Shown here: positions 25,089 through 33,404 of the stretch, in pieces
Layout: each line of letters opens with the position of its first letter
How positions within the stretch are numbered: position 1 is the stretch's first letter
NCBI RefSeq assembly: GCF_001610975.1
Contig: NZ_CP013342.1
Coordinates: 930,001-994,000 of the forward strand
Direction: 5' to 3'
DNA: 64,000 nt
Origin: Sphingopyxis terrae subsp. terrae NBRC 15098
GTDB lineage: Bacteria > Pseudomonadota > Alphaproteobacteria > Sphingomonadales > Sphingomonadaceae
Notes under the pieces: generated by a model
Told to the model about the DNA's origin: nothing
Database searches by the model: none
The model's input: only the letters and a program-made list of their open reading frames with translations
Program-made: the position numbers and the translations under genes

Positions 25089-25118
25089 CATTAGATGTCA
25101 TTGCGCCAATCAGGTTCC
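25089..25118 (-). promoter_or_regulatory. ECF-type promoter of the sigma factor gene
   Basis: On the minus strand GGAAC, 17 bases, ATCTAATG, ending 23 bases before ATG 25065. The match to the folE and ferritin-like promoters suggests autoregulation. Confidence 0.65.
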
Positions 25119-25277
25119 CGCGTAAATTTCCCTCAAAGGCTGGCTTCTTCGTCGCCCCCTAGGCGTCAGCGGTTGTCGCGAGGGGAGCGCGGCGATGCGC
25201 GGGAGGTGTCCGCGATCGAGGACGGAGTTCCCAAACATTTGAAATGCCGTCAGGCCTCCTAGCAGCTGACGAAACAC

Positions 25278-25316
25278 CCATCGTTGCCATCGTTGCCATC
25301 GTTGCCATCGTTGCCA
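25278..25316 (+). repeat. 9-bp tandem repeat CCATCGTTG, four copies
   Basis: Four exact head-to-tail copies of CCATCGTTG followed by CCA, in non-coding DNA. Likely a slippage-prone microsatellite. Confidence 0.9.
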
Positions 25317-25425
25317 CGGGAGTTACTATCTTGAGTGCAACGTCAAAAGGGACCGGATCTATACGTCTAATTTTCGCCGTTCGGTCGGCGTCTGAAGACA
25401 GGAAGGCGCCGCGCCCCGCGGCGTC

Positions 25426-25485
25426 GTTAAATCAAGCCTTGCAATAGCGCTCGGATCGATTCATCGTCGGCCTACAGGGGCCACG
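25426..25485 (+). repeat. 60-bp diverged direct repeat, right copy
   Basis: Partner of 20861-20920, 75 percent identical by hand count, ending in CTACAGGGGCCACG. See the finding on the nested module. Confidence 0.7.
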
Positions 25486-25522
25486 GCCAGGTGCCACGGG
25501 GTGTGGCCTCCGTATTTCCTAC

Positions 25523-25552
25523 GCAGAAATTCGTTTTGATTTTCAGATAGTT
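25523..25552. repeat. right arm-like site
   Basis: GCAGAAATTCGTTTTGATTT then CAGATAGTT, an inverted partner of 5966-5992, 10 bases inside the right core site. Confidence 0.6.
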
Positions 25553-25562
25553 GGAATAACTG

Positions 25563-25586
25563 CACCGGCTGGCTGGGGCGGCAGGA
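25563..25586. repeat. right attachment site (attR) in tRNA-Gln 3' end
   Basis: The 24 bases identical to 5922-5945. From 25570 on they encode CCA, the discriminator, the 3' acceptor strand and the first bases of the T-arm of the tRNA, so integration keeps the tRNA intact. Confidence 0.9.
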
Positions 25587-25644
25587 TTCGAACCTGCGCA
25601 TGGCGGTACCAAAAACCGCTGCCTTACCGCTTGGCTACGCCCCA
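25570..25644 (-). tRNA. tRNA-Gln (anticodon TTG)
   Basis: The minus strand folds into a full cloverleaf: acceptor TGGGGCG/CGCCCCA, D-arm with GCC/GGC, anticodon stem GCGGT/ACCGC with loop TTTTGGT (anticodon TTG), T-arm GCAGG TTCGAAT CCTGC, discriminator G and an encoded CCA end. A glutamine tRNA reading CAA and, by wobble, CAG. Its 3' end is the integration site of the island. Confidence 0.97.
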
Positions 25645-25700
25645 TCGGCCGGTGCGAGGGCGCTCTATAGCGTCTCGCGACCGATTGGCAAGGCGCCGGA

Positions 25701-26786
25701 TCAGAGGCGCGTGACCCAGCCGTGCGGGTCAGCGGCGCGGCCGCGCTGGATGTCGACAAGCCTGTCCTTCAGCATCGCCGTCACCTGTCCGGGGCCGCCG
25801 GCGCCGACGGTGAAACTGGTGGCGCCGCGCGTCACCTTGCCGACAGGAGTCACCACCGCCGCGGTGCCGCACGCAAAGCTTTCGGTCAGCCTGCCGCTGG
25901 TCGCATCGGCCTGCCACTGGTCGATCGCATAGGGTTCCTCGCGCACCGTCAGGCCCGCATCGCGCGCCAGTGTGATGATGGCGTCGCGGGTAATGCCGGG
26001 CAGGATCGTGCCGGTGAGCGGCGGGGTGACAATGCTGCCGTCGTCGAAGACGAAGAACATGTTCATGCCGCCCAGTTCCTCGATCCAGCGATGCTCCGCG
26101 GCGTCGAGGAAGACGACCTGATCGTGACCCTTTGCGATCGCTTCCTGCTGCGCAATTAGGCTCGCGGCATAATTGCCGCCGCATTTGGCGGCGCCGGTGC
26201 CGCCGGGCGCGGCGCGGGTATAGTCTTCCGACACCCACAGCGAGACGGCCGGCGCGCCCGACTTGAAATAATTGCCAACCGGCGAGGCGATGACGAGGAA
26301 ATGATATTCGGCGGCAGGCTTGACGCCCAGAAACACCTCGCTCGCATACATGAAGGGGCGCAGATAGAGCGCGCCGCCTTGCACCTTCGGGAACCAGTCG
26401 GCATCGACGCGGACAATCTCGCGCACCGCGGCAAGGAACAGGTCCTCGGGCAGCTCGGCCATCGCCATGCGGCGGGCGCTGGCGTTGAAGCGTGCGGCAT
26501 TCGCCTCGGCACGGAACAGTGCCATTGATCCGTCGTCGAGCCGATAGGCCTTCAGCCCTTCGAATATCTCCTGCGCATAGTGCAGCACCGCGGTCGCCGG
26601 ATCGAGCGACAAGGGGCCGCGCGGCATCACCTGCGCATCGTGCCAGCCTTGGCCTTCTTTGTAGCGGATCGAGACCATATGATCGGTGAAGACGCGGCCG
26701 AAGACCGGGTCCGCAATCGCCGCCGCGCGTACATCGTCCGCCGTCGGGTTCGGATGCGGAAGACGGGTGAAAGCGGGTGCGGACAT
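25701..26786 (-). CDS. ilvE: branched-chain amino acid aminotransferase
   Basis: A 361-residue PLP enzyme of fold type IV. Characteristic parts: LHYAQEIFEGLKAYR, ARRMAMAELPEDLF, ALYLRPFMYASE, then KCGGNYAASLIAQQEA with the PLP-bearing Lys (AAKCGGNYA), EELGGMNMFFVF, and LTGTILPGITRD. The long form (near 360 residues) is the class II type. It catalyses the last step of leucine, isoleucine and valine synthesis. ATG 26786 was chosen because the family starts about there; the upstream 16 residues look like noise. Divergent from a MarR gene. Confidence 0.94.
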   Translation of the reverse strand: MSAPAFTRLPHPNPTADDVRAAAIADPVFGRVFTDHMVSIRYKEGQGWHDAQVMPRGPLSLDPATAVLHYAQEIFEGLKAYRLDDGSMALFRAEANAARFNASARRMAMAELPEDLFLAAVREIVRVDADWFPKVQGGALYLRPFMYASEVFLGVKPAAEYHFLVIASPVGNYFKSGAPAVSLWVSEDYTRAAPGGTGAAKCGGNYAASLIAQQEAIAKGHDQVVFLDAAEHRWIEELGGMNMFFVFDDGSIVTPPLTGTILPGITRDAIITLARDAGLTVREEPYAIDQWQADATSGRLTESFACGTAAVVTPVGKVTRGATSFTVGAGGPGQVTAMLKDRLVDIQRGRAADPHGWVTRL

Positions 26787-26864
26787 GGAAAAACCTAACC
26801 TCTTGGCAGTGACTCGGTGCGCGCCTCTTGCCAAAGCGCGGCGCCGCGCGCAACGGTAGTCGCC

Positions 26865-27374
26865 ATGGCCGATGAAAATTTTCTTTCACAAGTTCCCGCT
26901 GCCTCTGCCCTTTTCTTGCGTGAAGAGGAGGTGCGCCGCGGCATCGAATTCCTGTTTTTCGGCCATGGCGCGCTGTGGCGCGCGGGCGATGCGCGGCTGG
27001 CCGAAAACGGCCTCGGACGCGCGCATTACCGCGCGCTTTACTTCATCGCGCGCCAGCCGGGGCTGACGATATCGGACCTGCTCGCGCTGCTGGGCATCAC
27101 CAAACAGTCGCTCGGCCGGGTCATCAAGGATCTGGAGGCGCGCGAGATGCTCGTCACGCGCCCGGGCAACCGCGACCGGCGGCAGAAGGAACTACGGCTC
27201 ACTCCCGCCGGACGCGCCATCGAGGCTGCGGTCTTCGGGCAGCTACGCGACGCGATGAGCCGCGCCTACACCCATGCGGGTCAGGCGGCGGTCACCGGCT
27301 TCTGGCAGGTCAACGAAGCGTTGATGTCGCCGCGCGAGCGGCAGCGCGTCGCCAGGCTGGGCAGCGAAAGCTGA
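26865..27374 (+). CDS. MarR family transcriptional regulator
   Basis: A 169-residue regulator with a winged helix: AHYRALYFIARQPGLTISDL, the recognition helix ITKQSLGRVIKDLEAREML, and the wing RPGNRDRRQKELRLTPAG (Asp-Arg-Arg typical of MarR). ATG 26865 fits the family; the longer frame from 26817 overlaps the promoter of ilvE. It is divergent from ilvE with about 80 bases between starts, so it may control ilvE or itself. Ligand unknown. Confidence 0.9.
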   Translation: MADENFLSQVPAASALFLREEEVRRGIEFLFFGHGALWRAGDARLAENGLGRAHYRALYFIARQPGLTISDLLALLGITKQSLGRVIKDLEAREMLVTRPGNRDRRQKELRLTPAGRAIEAAVFGQLRDAMSRAYTHAGQAAVTGFWQVNEALMSPRERQRVARLGSES

Positions 27375-27428
27375 GCGGGCGATAGCCGCCCGGCGCTGTC
27401 ACGGCCCACGCCTTTGCGGGCGCGCCGA

Positions 27429-28259
27429 TCAATCTTCGCCGCGGGCAAGATCGGCGAGTTCGCGGCCGCGATCGCGCGCCGCGCGCAGGACATTGGTCAT
27501 CAGCGCAACGAGCTCGCCGCCTTCGTCGAGGATGTCGAGCCCGGCCTGCGTCGTGCCGCCCTTGCTCGCGACCTGCGCGACGAGCGCGCCCGGCTTTTCG
27601 CCGCTGCGCGCGAGCAGGGCGGTCGCTCCGCCAAAGGTCGCGGTCGCAAGCTTGAGCGCATCGTCGCCCGAAAGGCCAAGCCGCTCGCCCGCCGCTGCAT
27701 AGGCTTCGATCAGGCGAAAGACGAAGGCCGGACCGCTGCCGGTGAACGCGGTAACGAGGTCCATCATGCCGTCGTCGGGGAGCGCAACGATCTCGCCGAG
27801 CGGCTTGAGCAGCGCTTCGATCGCGGCACTGTCGGCATCACCCGTACTGGTCACGGCCGAAACCCCAGCGCCGATGCGCGCGGCGAGATTGGGAAGGATG
27901 CGGACCTGCGCCCGCGCTTCGGGAAAACGGACCGCGAGATCGGCGAGCGAGACGCCGGCGAGGATCGAGAGCAGATGCACCTCGCCACCCGCGACCGCCG
28001 CCAGATCGCCAGCGATCTCGTCCAATTGCTGCGGCTTCATGCCGAGCATGATCCAGTCGGCGGTCTGACCCGCCGCCCGCCAGTCGGCAAGCGAGGTGAA
28101 ATGCGCGGTGCCTTCGCGCGGCGCCGCGACCGGATCGACGACGGCGACCCGCGCCGGATCGAGCCCCGCGACGAGCCAGCGATCGAGCATCGCGCCCGCC
28201 ATATTGCCGCAACCGACCAGCAGCATCCGGCCGGCAAATTTTCTCAAAGTCTTCGTCAT
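27429..28259 (-). CDS. proC: pyrroline-5-carboxylate reductase
   Basis: A 276-residue enzyme that makes proline from pyrroline-5-carboxylate with NADPH. The Rossmann opening is MLLVGCGNMAGAMLDRW. The C-terminal dimerisation domain has the family signature TAFTGSGPAFVF and later ASKGGTTQAGLDIL. Length is normal. ATG 28259 follows the phosphatase gene by 23 bases on the same strand, so they may share a transcript. Confidence 0.94.
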   Translation of the reverse strand: MTKTLRKFAGRMLLVGCGNMAGAMLDRWLVAGLDPARVAVVDPVAAPREGTAHFTSLADWRAAGQTADWIMLGMKPQQLDEIAGDLAAVAGGEVHLLSILAGVSLADLAVRFPEARAQVRILPNLAARIGAGVSAVTSTGDADSAAIEALLKPLGEIVALPDDGMMDLVTAFTGSGPAFVFRLIEAYAAAGERLGLSGDDALKLATATFGGATALLARSGEKPGALVAQVASKGGTTQAGLDILDEGGELVALMTNVLRAARDRGRELADLARGED

Positions 28260-28282
28260 GATTCCTTGTTCTTCATTCTTCT

Positions 28283-29968
28283 TTATGGACGGCAACTGCT
28301 TTCCGGACCCGAAAGCAGGTCGAGACAGCGGCCATCGATCTTGGCCGCGTCGACCGGCAGGTCAATGAGCGCGGCAAGCGTCGGCATGATATCCACCGTC
28401 ATCACGGCATTCGGCTGTTCGAAGGCGGTGAGCCCCTTGCGCCAGAAAAGGATCGGCACGCGGCGGTCATAGTCCCATACCGAACCGTGCGTCGCGACAT
28501 AGCCGAGGCCCGATTCGGGGATCGGCGTGACGCGCGGTTTGAGCACGACAATGAAATCGCCCGAACGCTGCGCATTATAGGAAGCGCGCAGCTTGTCCAT
28601 CAGCGTCCACACGTCGGGCGACCGCTTCGAGATCGGATGGTTCGCCAGTTCCTCACCGGTCACCACCGCCTCGACTTGGCGGTGGGCGCGGTAGCGCGCC
28701 ACCAGCTCGGCCAGCGCCGCCTTGCGCTGCGCGGGGGTCAACGCCTTCGACAGATACATGTCGCCGAACGGGCCATCGCCATAGAGCAACGGCTGCGGCA
28801 GGCCGAGCTTTTCGGCCACCGCCTTGCCCATCGCCTCGGGATCGAGCGCGGCATCGACGCGTTCGGCGGCGGGCCAGGCATTCTGGCGGTTGCGTTCGGG
28901 GAGATCGTGACCGCCATGGTCGGCGGTCAGCACGACGGCATAGTCGATGCCGGTCGCATCGAGCCGTGCGAAGAAGTCGCCGAGCTGCTGGTCGAGCGCG
29001 TGCATCTGGATGCACATCTCGGCGCCCTCGGTGCCCGTGCTGTGGCCGATATAGTCGGTCGCCGACAGGCCGAGGATCAACAGATCGGTCGTGGTGCCCT
29101 CACCCAGCTTGCGCGCAGCGCGCAGCGCGGCGCCGGCGGCGAGCACCGCGCCGTCCGCTTCGGGCGAGGCCATGAAGTGGCGGAAATCGCCGCCATCGCG
29201 CTGAAAGCGGCCGGTGCCGACCGTGCCGCCCTTGTCGATCGGGATTGCGATATCGTGCGACGCGCAATCGGCGGGCAGGTCCATCGCGGGGCGCGCCTGG
29301 CCAATCGCCGCGGCGATCGCGCTGCTTGCCTGCTGCGCGACCGGCGACAGCGTGGTGCCGCGATAGCTGGTGAGGCCGCCCGGAAACAGCCACATCAGCT
29401 CGTCCGCCTTGCGCCCGCCCATCATGATCGCGGCGCGATCCTTGCCTGCGACCGAGACGATCTGCGCTTTCGGATCGCGCGCCTTCATCAGATCGCCGAG
29501 TGTCGGGACCATCAGATGATTCACCGATGCCGCATATTTGCCGCCGCCCGAACTTGTATCCGGCACGGTTTCGTCCTCGGCGCAATAGACGCGCTTGTCG
29601 GACCGGGCGACCGAGAGGTCGAAATAATTATTCGCGATGATCCCGGTGTGCGCCGGATGATTTCCGGTCAGGATCGTCGCATGGCCGGGGCAGGTTTCGG
29701 TCGCGCCGTGCGACTGATACCCCGCCGGAAATACCACGCCCGACGCAAGCCGCGCGAGACCGCCGGTGTAATGGCTGCGATATTCGGCAAACAGATCGGC
29801 CGAAAACTGGTCGACGGAGATTGCGACGATCAGCTTGGGCGGCGGGGTTGCCGCCGTAACCTTTGCGACCGGTGGCGCCGAATCCTGCGCAAGGCCAGCT
29901 CCGGCAGTTGCGAAACAGAGGGTGGCAGCGAGAACGGTGGTCAGGCTTTTGAGCTTCACGGGGAACAT
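28283..29968 (-). CDS. PafA-like alkaline phosphatase family protein
   Basis: A 561-residue exported phosphatase. Residues 1-26 are a signal peptide (ending AGAGLAQ). The alkaline phosphatase superfamily sites are VAISVDQF (metal Asp), GATETCPGHATILTGNHP (Thr nucleophile in SHGATETCPG), LGLSATDYIGHSTG and VVLTADHGGHDLPE (metal His/Asp), and a late THGS. This matches the PafA-type phosphate monoesterases that release phosphate from many substrates. The start may be ATG 29968 or ATG 29974; neither has a well-spaced ribosome site. Confidence 0.9.
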   Translation of the reverse strand: MFPVKLKSLTTVLAATLCFATAGAGLAQDSAPPVAKVTAATPPPKLIVAISVDQFSADLFAEYRSHYTGGLARLASGVVFPAGYQSHGATETCPGHATILTGNHPAHTGIIANNYFDLSVARSDKRVYCAEDETVPDTSSGGGKYAASVNHLMVPTLGDLMKARDPKAQIVSVAGKDRAAIMMGGRKADELMWLFPGGLTSYRGTTLSPVAQQASSAIAAAIGQARPAMDLPADCASHDIAIPIDKGGTVGTGRFQRDGGDFRHFMASPEADGAVLAAGAALRAARKLGEGTTTDLLILGLSATDYIGHSTGTEGAEMCIQMHALDQQLGDFFARLDATGIDYAVVLTADHGGHDLPERNRQNAWPAAERVDAALDPEAMGKAVAEKLGLPQPLLYGDGPFGDMYLSKALTPAQRKAALAELVARYRAHRQVEAVVTGEELANHPISKRSPDVWTLMDKLRASYNAQRSGDFIVVLKPRVTPIPESGLGYVATHGSVWDYDRRVPILFWRKGLTAFEQPNAVMTVDIMPTLAALIDLPVDAAKIDGRCLDLLSGPESSCRP

Positions 29969-30059
29969 CTCCATGGCTGGGGTCGTCAGCGCGGGCTGTC
30001 CTCTCGACGAAAGCCGCCTATATGGCAAGCCTCGAACGACAGGCAGACACGGGACAGGC

Positions 30060-32000
30060 ATGGATCGCGCGAAAGACGGCTTTGTGACAGACCGAAGTGC
30101 ATCGGCGACGGCGCGCGCGCTGCTGGCGCTGCTCGCCCTGGTTCTGCTCGCCTTTGCTCCTGCGCAGGCGCAGACCACGCATATCGCGCCGCGGCTGGTC
30201 GCCGAATCGGTGGTACCGTCGCCCGGCGGAGCGACGACGATTGCCCTCGCGATGACCCCCGAAAAGGGTTGGCACGGCTATTGGTCGAACGGCGGCGACG
30301 CCGGTTTCGGCATGCAAGTCGAATGGAACGCGCCGCCGGGCGTCACCGTAGGCGCCTTTCGCTATCCGGTTCCCGAGGCGCTGACGCTCTTTGAGCTGAT
30401 GAACCATGTCTATGAACATCCCTATGCGCTGCTCGCCGATGTCCGCGTCGACAAGAGCGTCGCGCCGGGGACCGACCTGACGCTGACCGGCATCGCCAAC
30501 TGGCTCGCCTGCACCGACAAGATCTGCGTTCCCGAAAAGGCCGTGATCTCGGTCGCGATGAAGGCTGGCGACGGAGCCATCGCAGCGGGCGCGCAGCGGC
30601 AATTCGACGCATGGCGAGCCAAGCTGCCGCAGCCGCTCGACCGCGCGGGCCGGTGGGAACGCCGCGGCGCGATGGTGCGGTTCGCCGTACCGCTGCCCGA
30701 GGGAACATCGTTGACGACACCGCATCTGTTCGCAGCGACCCAAGGCGTCGTCGATTATCCGGCAATGCAGCGCTTCAGCCGCAACGGCGACTGGATCGTG
30801 ATCGAAACGGCGGGCAAGGGCAACGCGCAGGGGGAAATCGACGCGCTGCTCAAGCTCGGCCAGGACCGTGGTCTTTCCGTACGCTTCGTCCCCCGCGCGG
30901 TTCCGTCGGCCGGCAAGGCGATCGCCGGGGGCGGCTCCGGCGGCGGGGCCGGTATCGACTTGGCGCTGTTCTGGACCGCGCTCGGCGGCGCGATCGTCGG
31001 CGGATTGATCCTCAATTTGATGCCCTGCGTCTTCCCGATCCTGAGCCTGAAAGCACTCAGCCTTGCGCGGTCGGGCGGCGATGCACGCGCCGCGAAGGTC
31101 GAGGCTGTGGCCTATACGGCGGGTGCGGTGCTCACCGCGCTGCTGCTCGGCGCGCTGCTGCTCGGCCTGCGCGCGGCGGGCGAGCAGGTCGGCTGGGCCT
31201 TTCAACTGCAGCATCCGGCGAGCGTGTTCGTGCTGCTGCTGCTCGCGCTCGCCATCACGCTCAATCTGCTGGGCGTCTTCGAACTGCCGTCGTTCGGCGG
31301 CGGCCAACGGCTCGCAAACCAGAGCGGCGCGGCGGGCGGTTTCTGGACCGGCGCGCTCGCGGCCTTTGTCGCCACGCCGTGTAGCGGCCCTTTGCTCGGC
31401 GCCGCGCTCGGCGCCACGCTGGTCCTTCCGGCCTGGGCTGCCCTGCCGATTTTCGGCGGGCTGGGTCTTGGTATCGCCCTCCCCTTTCTGGCCGTCGGCT
31501 TCGTGCCTGCGCTCCGCAATCGCATGCCCAAGCCGGGACCGTGGATGGCGACCTTCCGCAAATGGATGGCGCTGCCGATGGCCCTGACCGCGCTCGCCCT
31601 CGCCGTCCTCCTGTGGCGACAGGTTGACGGGCGCGAGGCGGGGCATGGCGCGGGAATCGAATTCTCGGCCGATCGATATTCGGCGGCGGCGCTTGCCAAG
31701 GCGCGTGCGACGGGAAAGCCCGTGTTCGTCTTTTTCACCGCCGACTGGTGCCTGTCGTGCAAGGCGAACGAGGCAGGCGCGATCAACCGCGAGGCGGTGC
31801 AGGATGCCTTCGACAAGGCGGGCGTCGTCACGCTCGTCGGCGACTGGACCAACGGCGACCCCGCCATCACGCGCGCCTTGGCCGAGCATGGCCGCAACAG
31901 CGTGCCACTTTACCTCTGGTACGCGCCGGGAAAGTCCGAACCCGAAATCCTGCCGCAGATCCTGACGCCGGGACTTCTCACCGACCGGGCAGGCGGCTGA
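30060..32000 (+). CDS. DsbD/ScsB-family thiol:disulfide interchange protein
   Basis: A 646-residue inner-membrane protein that passes electrons from cytoplasmic thioredoxin to the periplasm. Order: signal peptide (1-38), a periplasmic DsbD-alpha-like domain with the Cys pair WLACTDKICVPEKA, a transmembrane DsbD domain of about eight helices with LMPCVFPILSLK and ATPCSGPLLG (redox cysteines), and a C-terminal thioredoxin-like domain with FFTADWCLSCKANE. All redox cysteines are present. GGGACAGG stands before ATG 30060. The stop overlaps the start of tlyA (TGATG). Confidence 0.92.
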   Translation: MDRAKDGFVTDRSASATARALLALLALVLLAFAPAQAQTTHIAPRLVAESVVPSPGGATTIALAMTPEKGWHGYWSNGGDAGFGMQVEWNAPPGVTVGAFRYPVPEALTLFELMNHVYEHPYALLADVRVDKSVAPGTDLTLTGIANWLACTDKICVPEKAVISVAMKAGDGAIAAGAQRQFDAWRAKLPQPLDRAGRWERRGAMVRFAVPLPEGTSLTTPHLFAATQGVVDYPAMQRFSRNGDWIVIETAGKGNAQGEIDALLKLGQDRGLSVRFVPRAVPSAGKAIAGGGSGGGAGIDLALFWTALGGAIVGGLILNLMPCVFPILSLKALSLARSGGDARAAKVEAVAYTAGAVLTALLLGALLLGLRAAGEQVGWAFQLQHPASVFVLLLLALAITLNLLGVFELPSFGGGQRLANQSGAAGGFWTGALAAFVATPCSGPLLGAALGATLVLPAWAALPIFGGLGLGIALPFLAVGFVPALRNRMPKPGPWMATFRKWMALPMALTALALAVLLWRQVDGREAGHGAGIEFSADRYSAAALAKARATGKPVFVFFTADWCLSCKANEAGAINREAVQDAFDKAGVVTLVGDWTNGDPAITRALAEHGRNSVPLYLWYAPGKSEPEILPQILTPGLLTDRAGG

Positions 32001-32740
32001 TGGCGAAACAGCGTGCCGACCAGCTGCTTGTCGATCGCGGACTCGCCGAAAGCCGGACGCGCGCGCAGGCGCTGATCCTGGCCGGGCTCGCCTTCGTCGG
32101 CGACCGCAAGATCGACAAGGCGGGGCAGCAGATCGCCAAGGATGCCGCGATCAGCGTCAAGGGCCGCGACCATCCATGGGTGTCGCGCGGCGGGATCAAA
32201 CTTGACCATGCGCTGACGCATCTGGGCTGGGATATTGTGGGCGCGGTGGCGATCGACGTGGGATCGTCGACCGGGGGCTTTACCGACGTGATGCTGAACC
32301 GCGGCGCGGCACGCGTCTATGCGGTCGATTCGGGGACCAACCAGCTCGCCTGGAAGTTGCGGCAGGACGACCGCGTAATCGTCCACGAACAGACGAGCGC
32401 GCGCGTCCTGACCGCCGATCATATTCCCGAGCCGGTCGATCTCATCGTCTGTGACGCGAGCTTCATCGCGCTGTCGAAGGTGCTGCCGGTGCCGATGGCC
32501 TTTGCCAAAGCGGGCGCGCGCCTCGTCGCGCTGATCAAACCACAGTTCGAAGCCGAACGGCACGAGGTCGGCAAAAAGGGCGTGGTACGCGACGCCGTGG
32601 TGCACGCCCGCGTCTGCACCGAGGTGCGCGACTGGCTGGAACGTTCGGGCTGGCGCGTCGTTGAGACGGTCGAAAGTCCGATCACCGGACCCGAAGGAAA
32701 TGTCGAATTTCTGATTGCGGCTACGAAATCCGCAGCTTGA
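32000..32740 (+). CDS. tlyA: TlyA family rRNA methyltransferase
   Basis: A 246-residue protein. An N-terminal S4 RNA-binding domain (RADQLLVDRGLAESRTRAQA) is followed by an FtsJ-like methyltransferase domain with the SAM site AIDVGSSTGGFTDVML and the motifs VDLIVCDASFI and VALIKPQFE. Family members methylate ribose 2'-O of C1409 in 16S rRNA (and C1920 in 23S for the longer type). The start overlaps the DsbD stop, so it is translationally coupled. Confidence 0.92.
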   Translation: MAKQRADQLLVDRGLAESRTRAQALILAGLAFVGDRKIDKAGQQIAKDAAISVKGRDHPWVSRGGIKLDHALTHLGWDIVGAVAIDVGSSTGGFTDVMLNRGAARVYAVDSGTNQLAWKLRQDDRVIVHEQTSARVLTADHIPEPVDLIVCDASFIALSKVLPVPMAFAKAGARLVALIKPQFEAERHEVGKKGVVRDAVVHARVCTEVRDWLERSGWRVVETVESPITGPEGNVEFLIAATKSAA

Positions 32741-32802
32741 CGCGGACGGTGCGCGCCGCGACAGCATGACCGACACAGATTCGCGCGCGAAGGACCAGAT
32801 GC

Positions 32803-33354
32803 ATGAGCGAGATTGCCACCCCCGGTCAGCTACGCATGTCCTATTGGCGCTGGGCAATGTTCACCGTCCCGGCGCTCGTCCTGATCGGCAGCCTGATGGG
32901 CCTGCTCTCGAACAGCGGCTATGACAATCGCTGGTTCATGGCGCTCGACCGGCCCGCGATCGTTCCGCCCGGCTGGGTCTTCGGGGTCGTGTGGACGACG
33001 CTCTATGTCCTGCTCGGCCTGGCGCTGGCGATGATCCTCCACGCGCGCGGCGCGCGCGGACGCGGCTTCGCGCTGACGCTGTTCTTCGTGCAGCTGATCG
33101 CCAATTTCGCCTGGTCGCCGCTCTTTTTCGGCATGCATCAGGTGACCGCCGCGCTCTATCTCGTCATTTTCATCCTGATGGTGACGATCGCGACAACCTT
33201 TGCCTTTGCGCCGATCCGCAAGGCGGCGGCGTGGCTGCTTGTCCCCTATATGATATGGCTCAGCTTCGCGACGATCCTGAATTTCCAGATCGATCAGCGC
33301 AACCCCGACGCCGAAACTCTTGTGCCGGCCGCCGCGACCTCCCAGATAGGATGA
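32803..33354 (+). CDS. tspO: TspO/MBR family membrane protein
   Basis: A 183-residue protein with five hydrophobic helices and the family marks: ALDRPAIVPPGWVFGVVWTT (Pro-rich loop), NFAWSPLFFGMH and VPYMIWLSFATILN. TspO proteins bind porphyrins and take part in tetrapyrrole-linked stress control in alphaproteobacteria. The N-terminal extension of about 15 residues is a little longer than usual. Confidence 0.92.
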   Translation: MSEIATPGQLRMSYWRWAMFTVPALVLIGSLMGLLSNSGYDNRWFMALDRPAIVPPGWVFGVVWTTLYVLLGLALAMILHARGARGRGFALTLFFVQLIANFAWSPLFFGMHQVTAALYLVIFILMVTIATTFAFAPIRKAAAWLLVPYMIWLSFATILNFQIDQRNPDAETLVPAAATSQIG

Positions 33355-33404
33355 CGACCCGATTTGGGTGAATACAGGGGACGACCCCGACAAAGGACAG
33401 GATA

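Larger units (their letters stand above)
25066..25569. other. intergenic stretch at the right end of the island
   Basis: No convincing gene in about 500 bases. It contains the sigma-factor promoter (25089-25118), a 9-bp tandem repeat (25278-25316), the right copy of the 60-bp direct repeat (25426-25485), the right arm-like site (25523-25552) and the start of the attachment core. Confidence 0.6.

Noticed and set aside
25244..25447. Plus-strand frame with VAIVAIVAIVA repeat
   Set aside because: Created by the 9-bp tandem repeat; no ribosome site and no support as a gene.
28487..30394. Plus-strand frame of 635 codons opposite the phosphatase gene
   Set aside because: Antisense shadow; the phosphatase has signal peptide and all metal sites.
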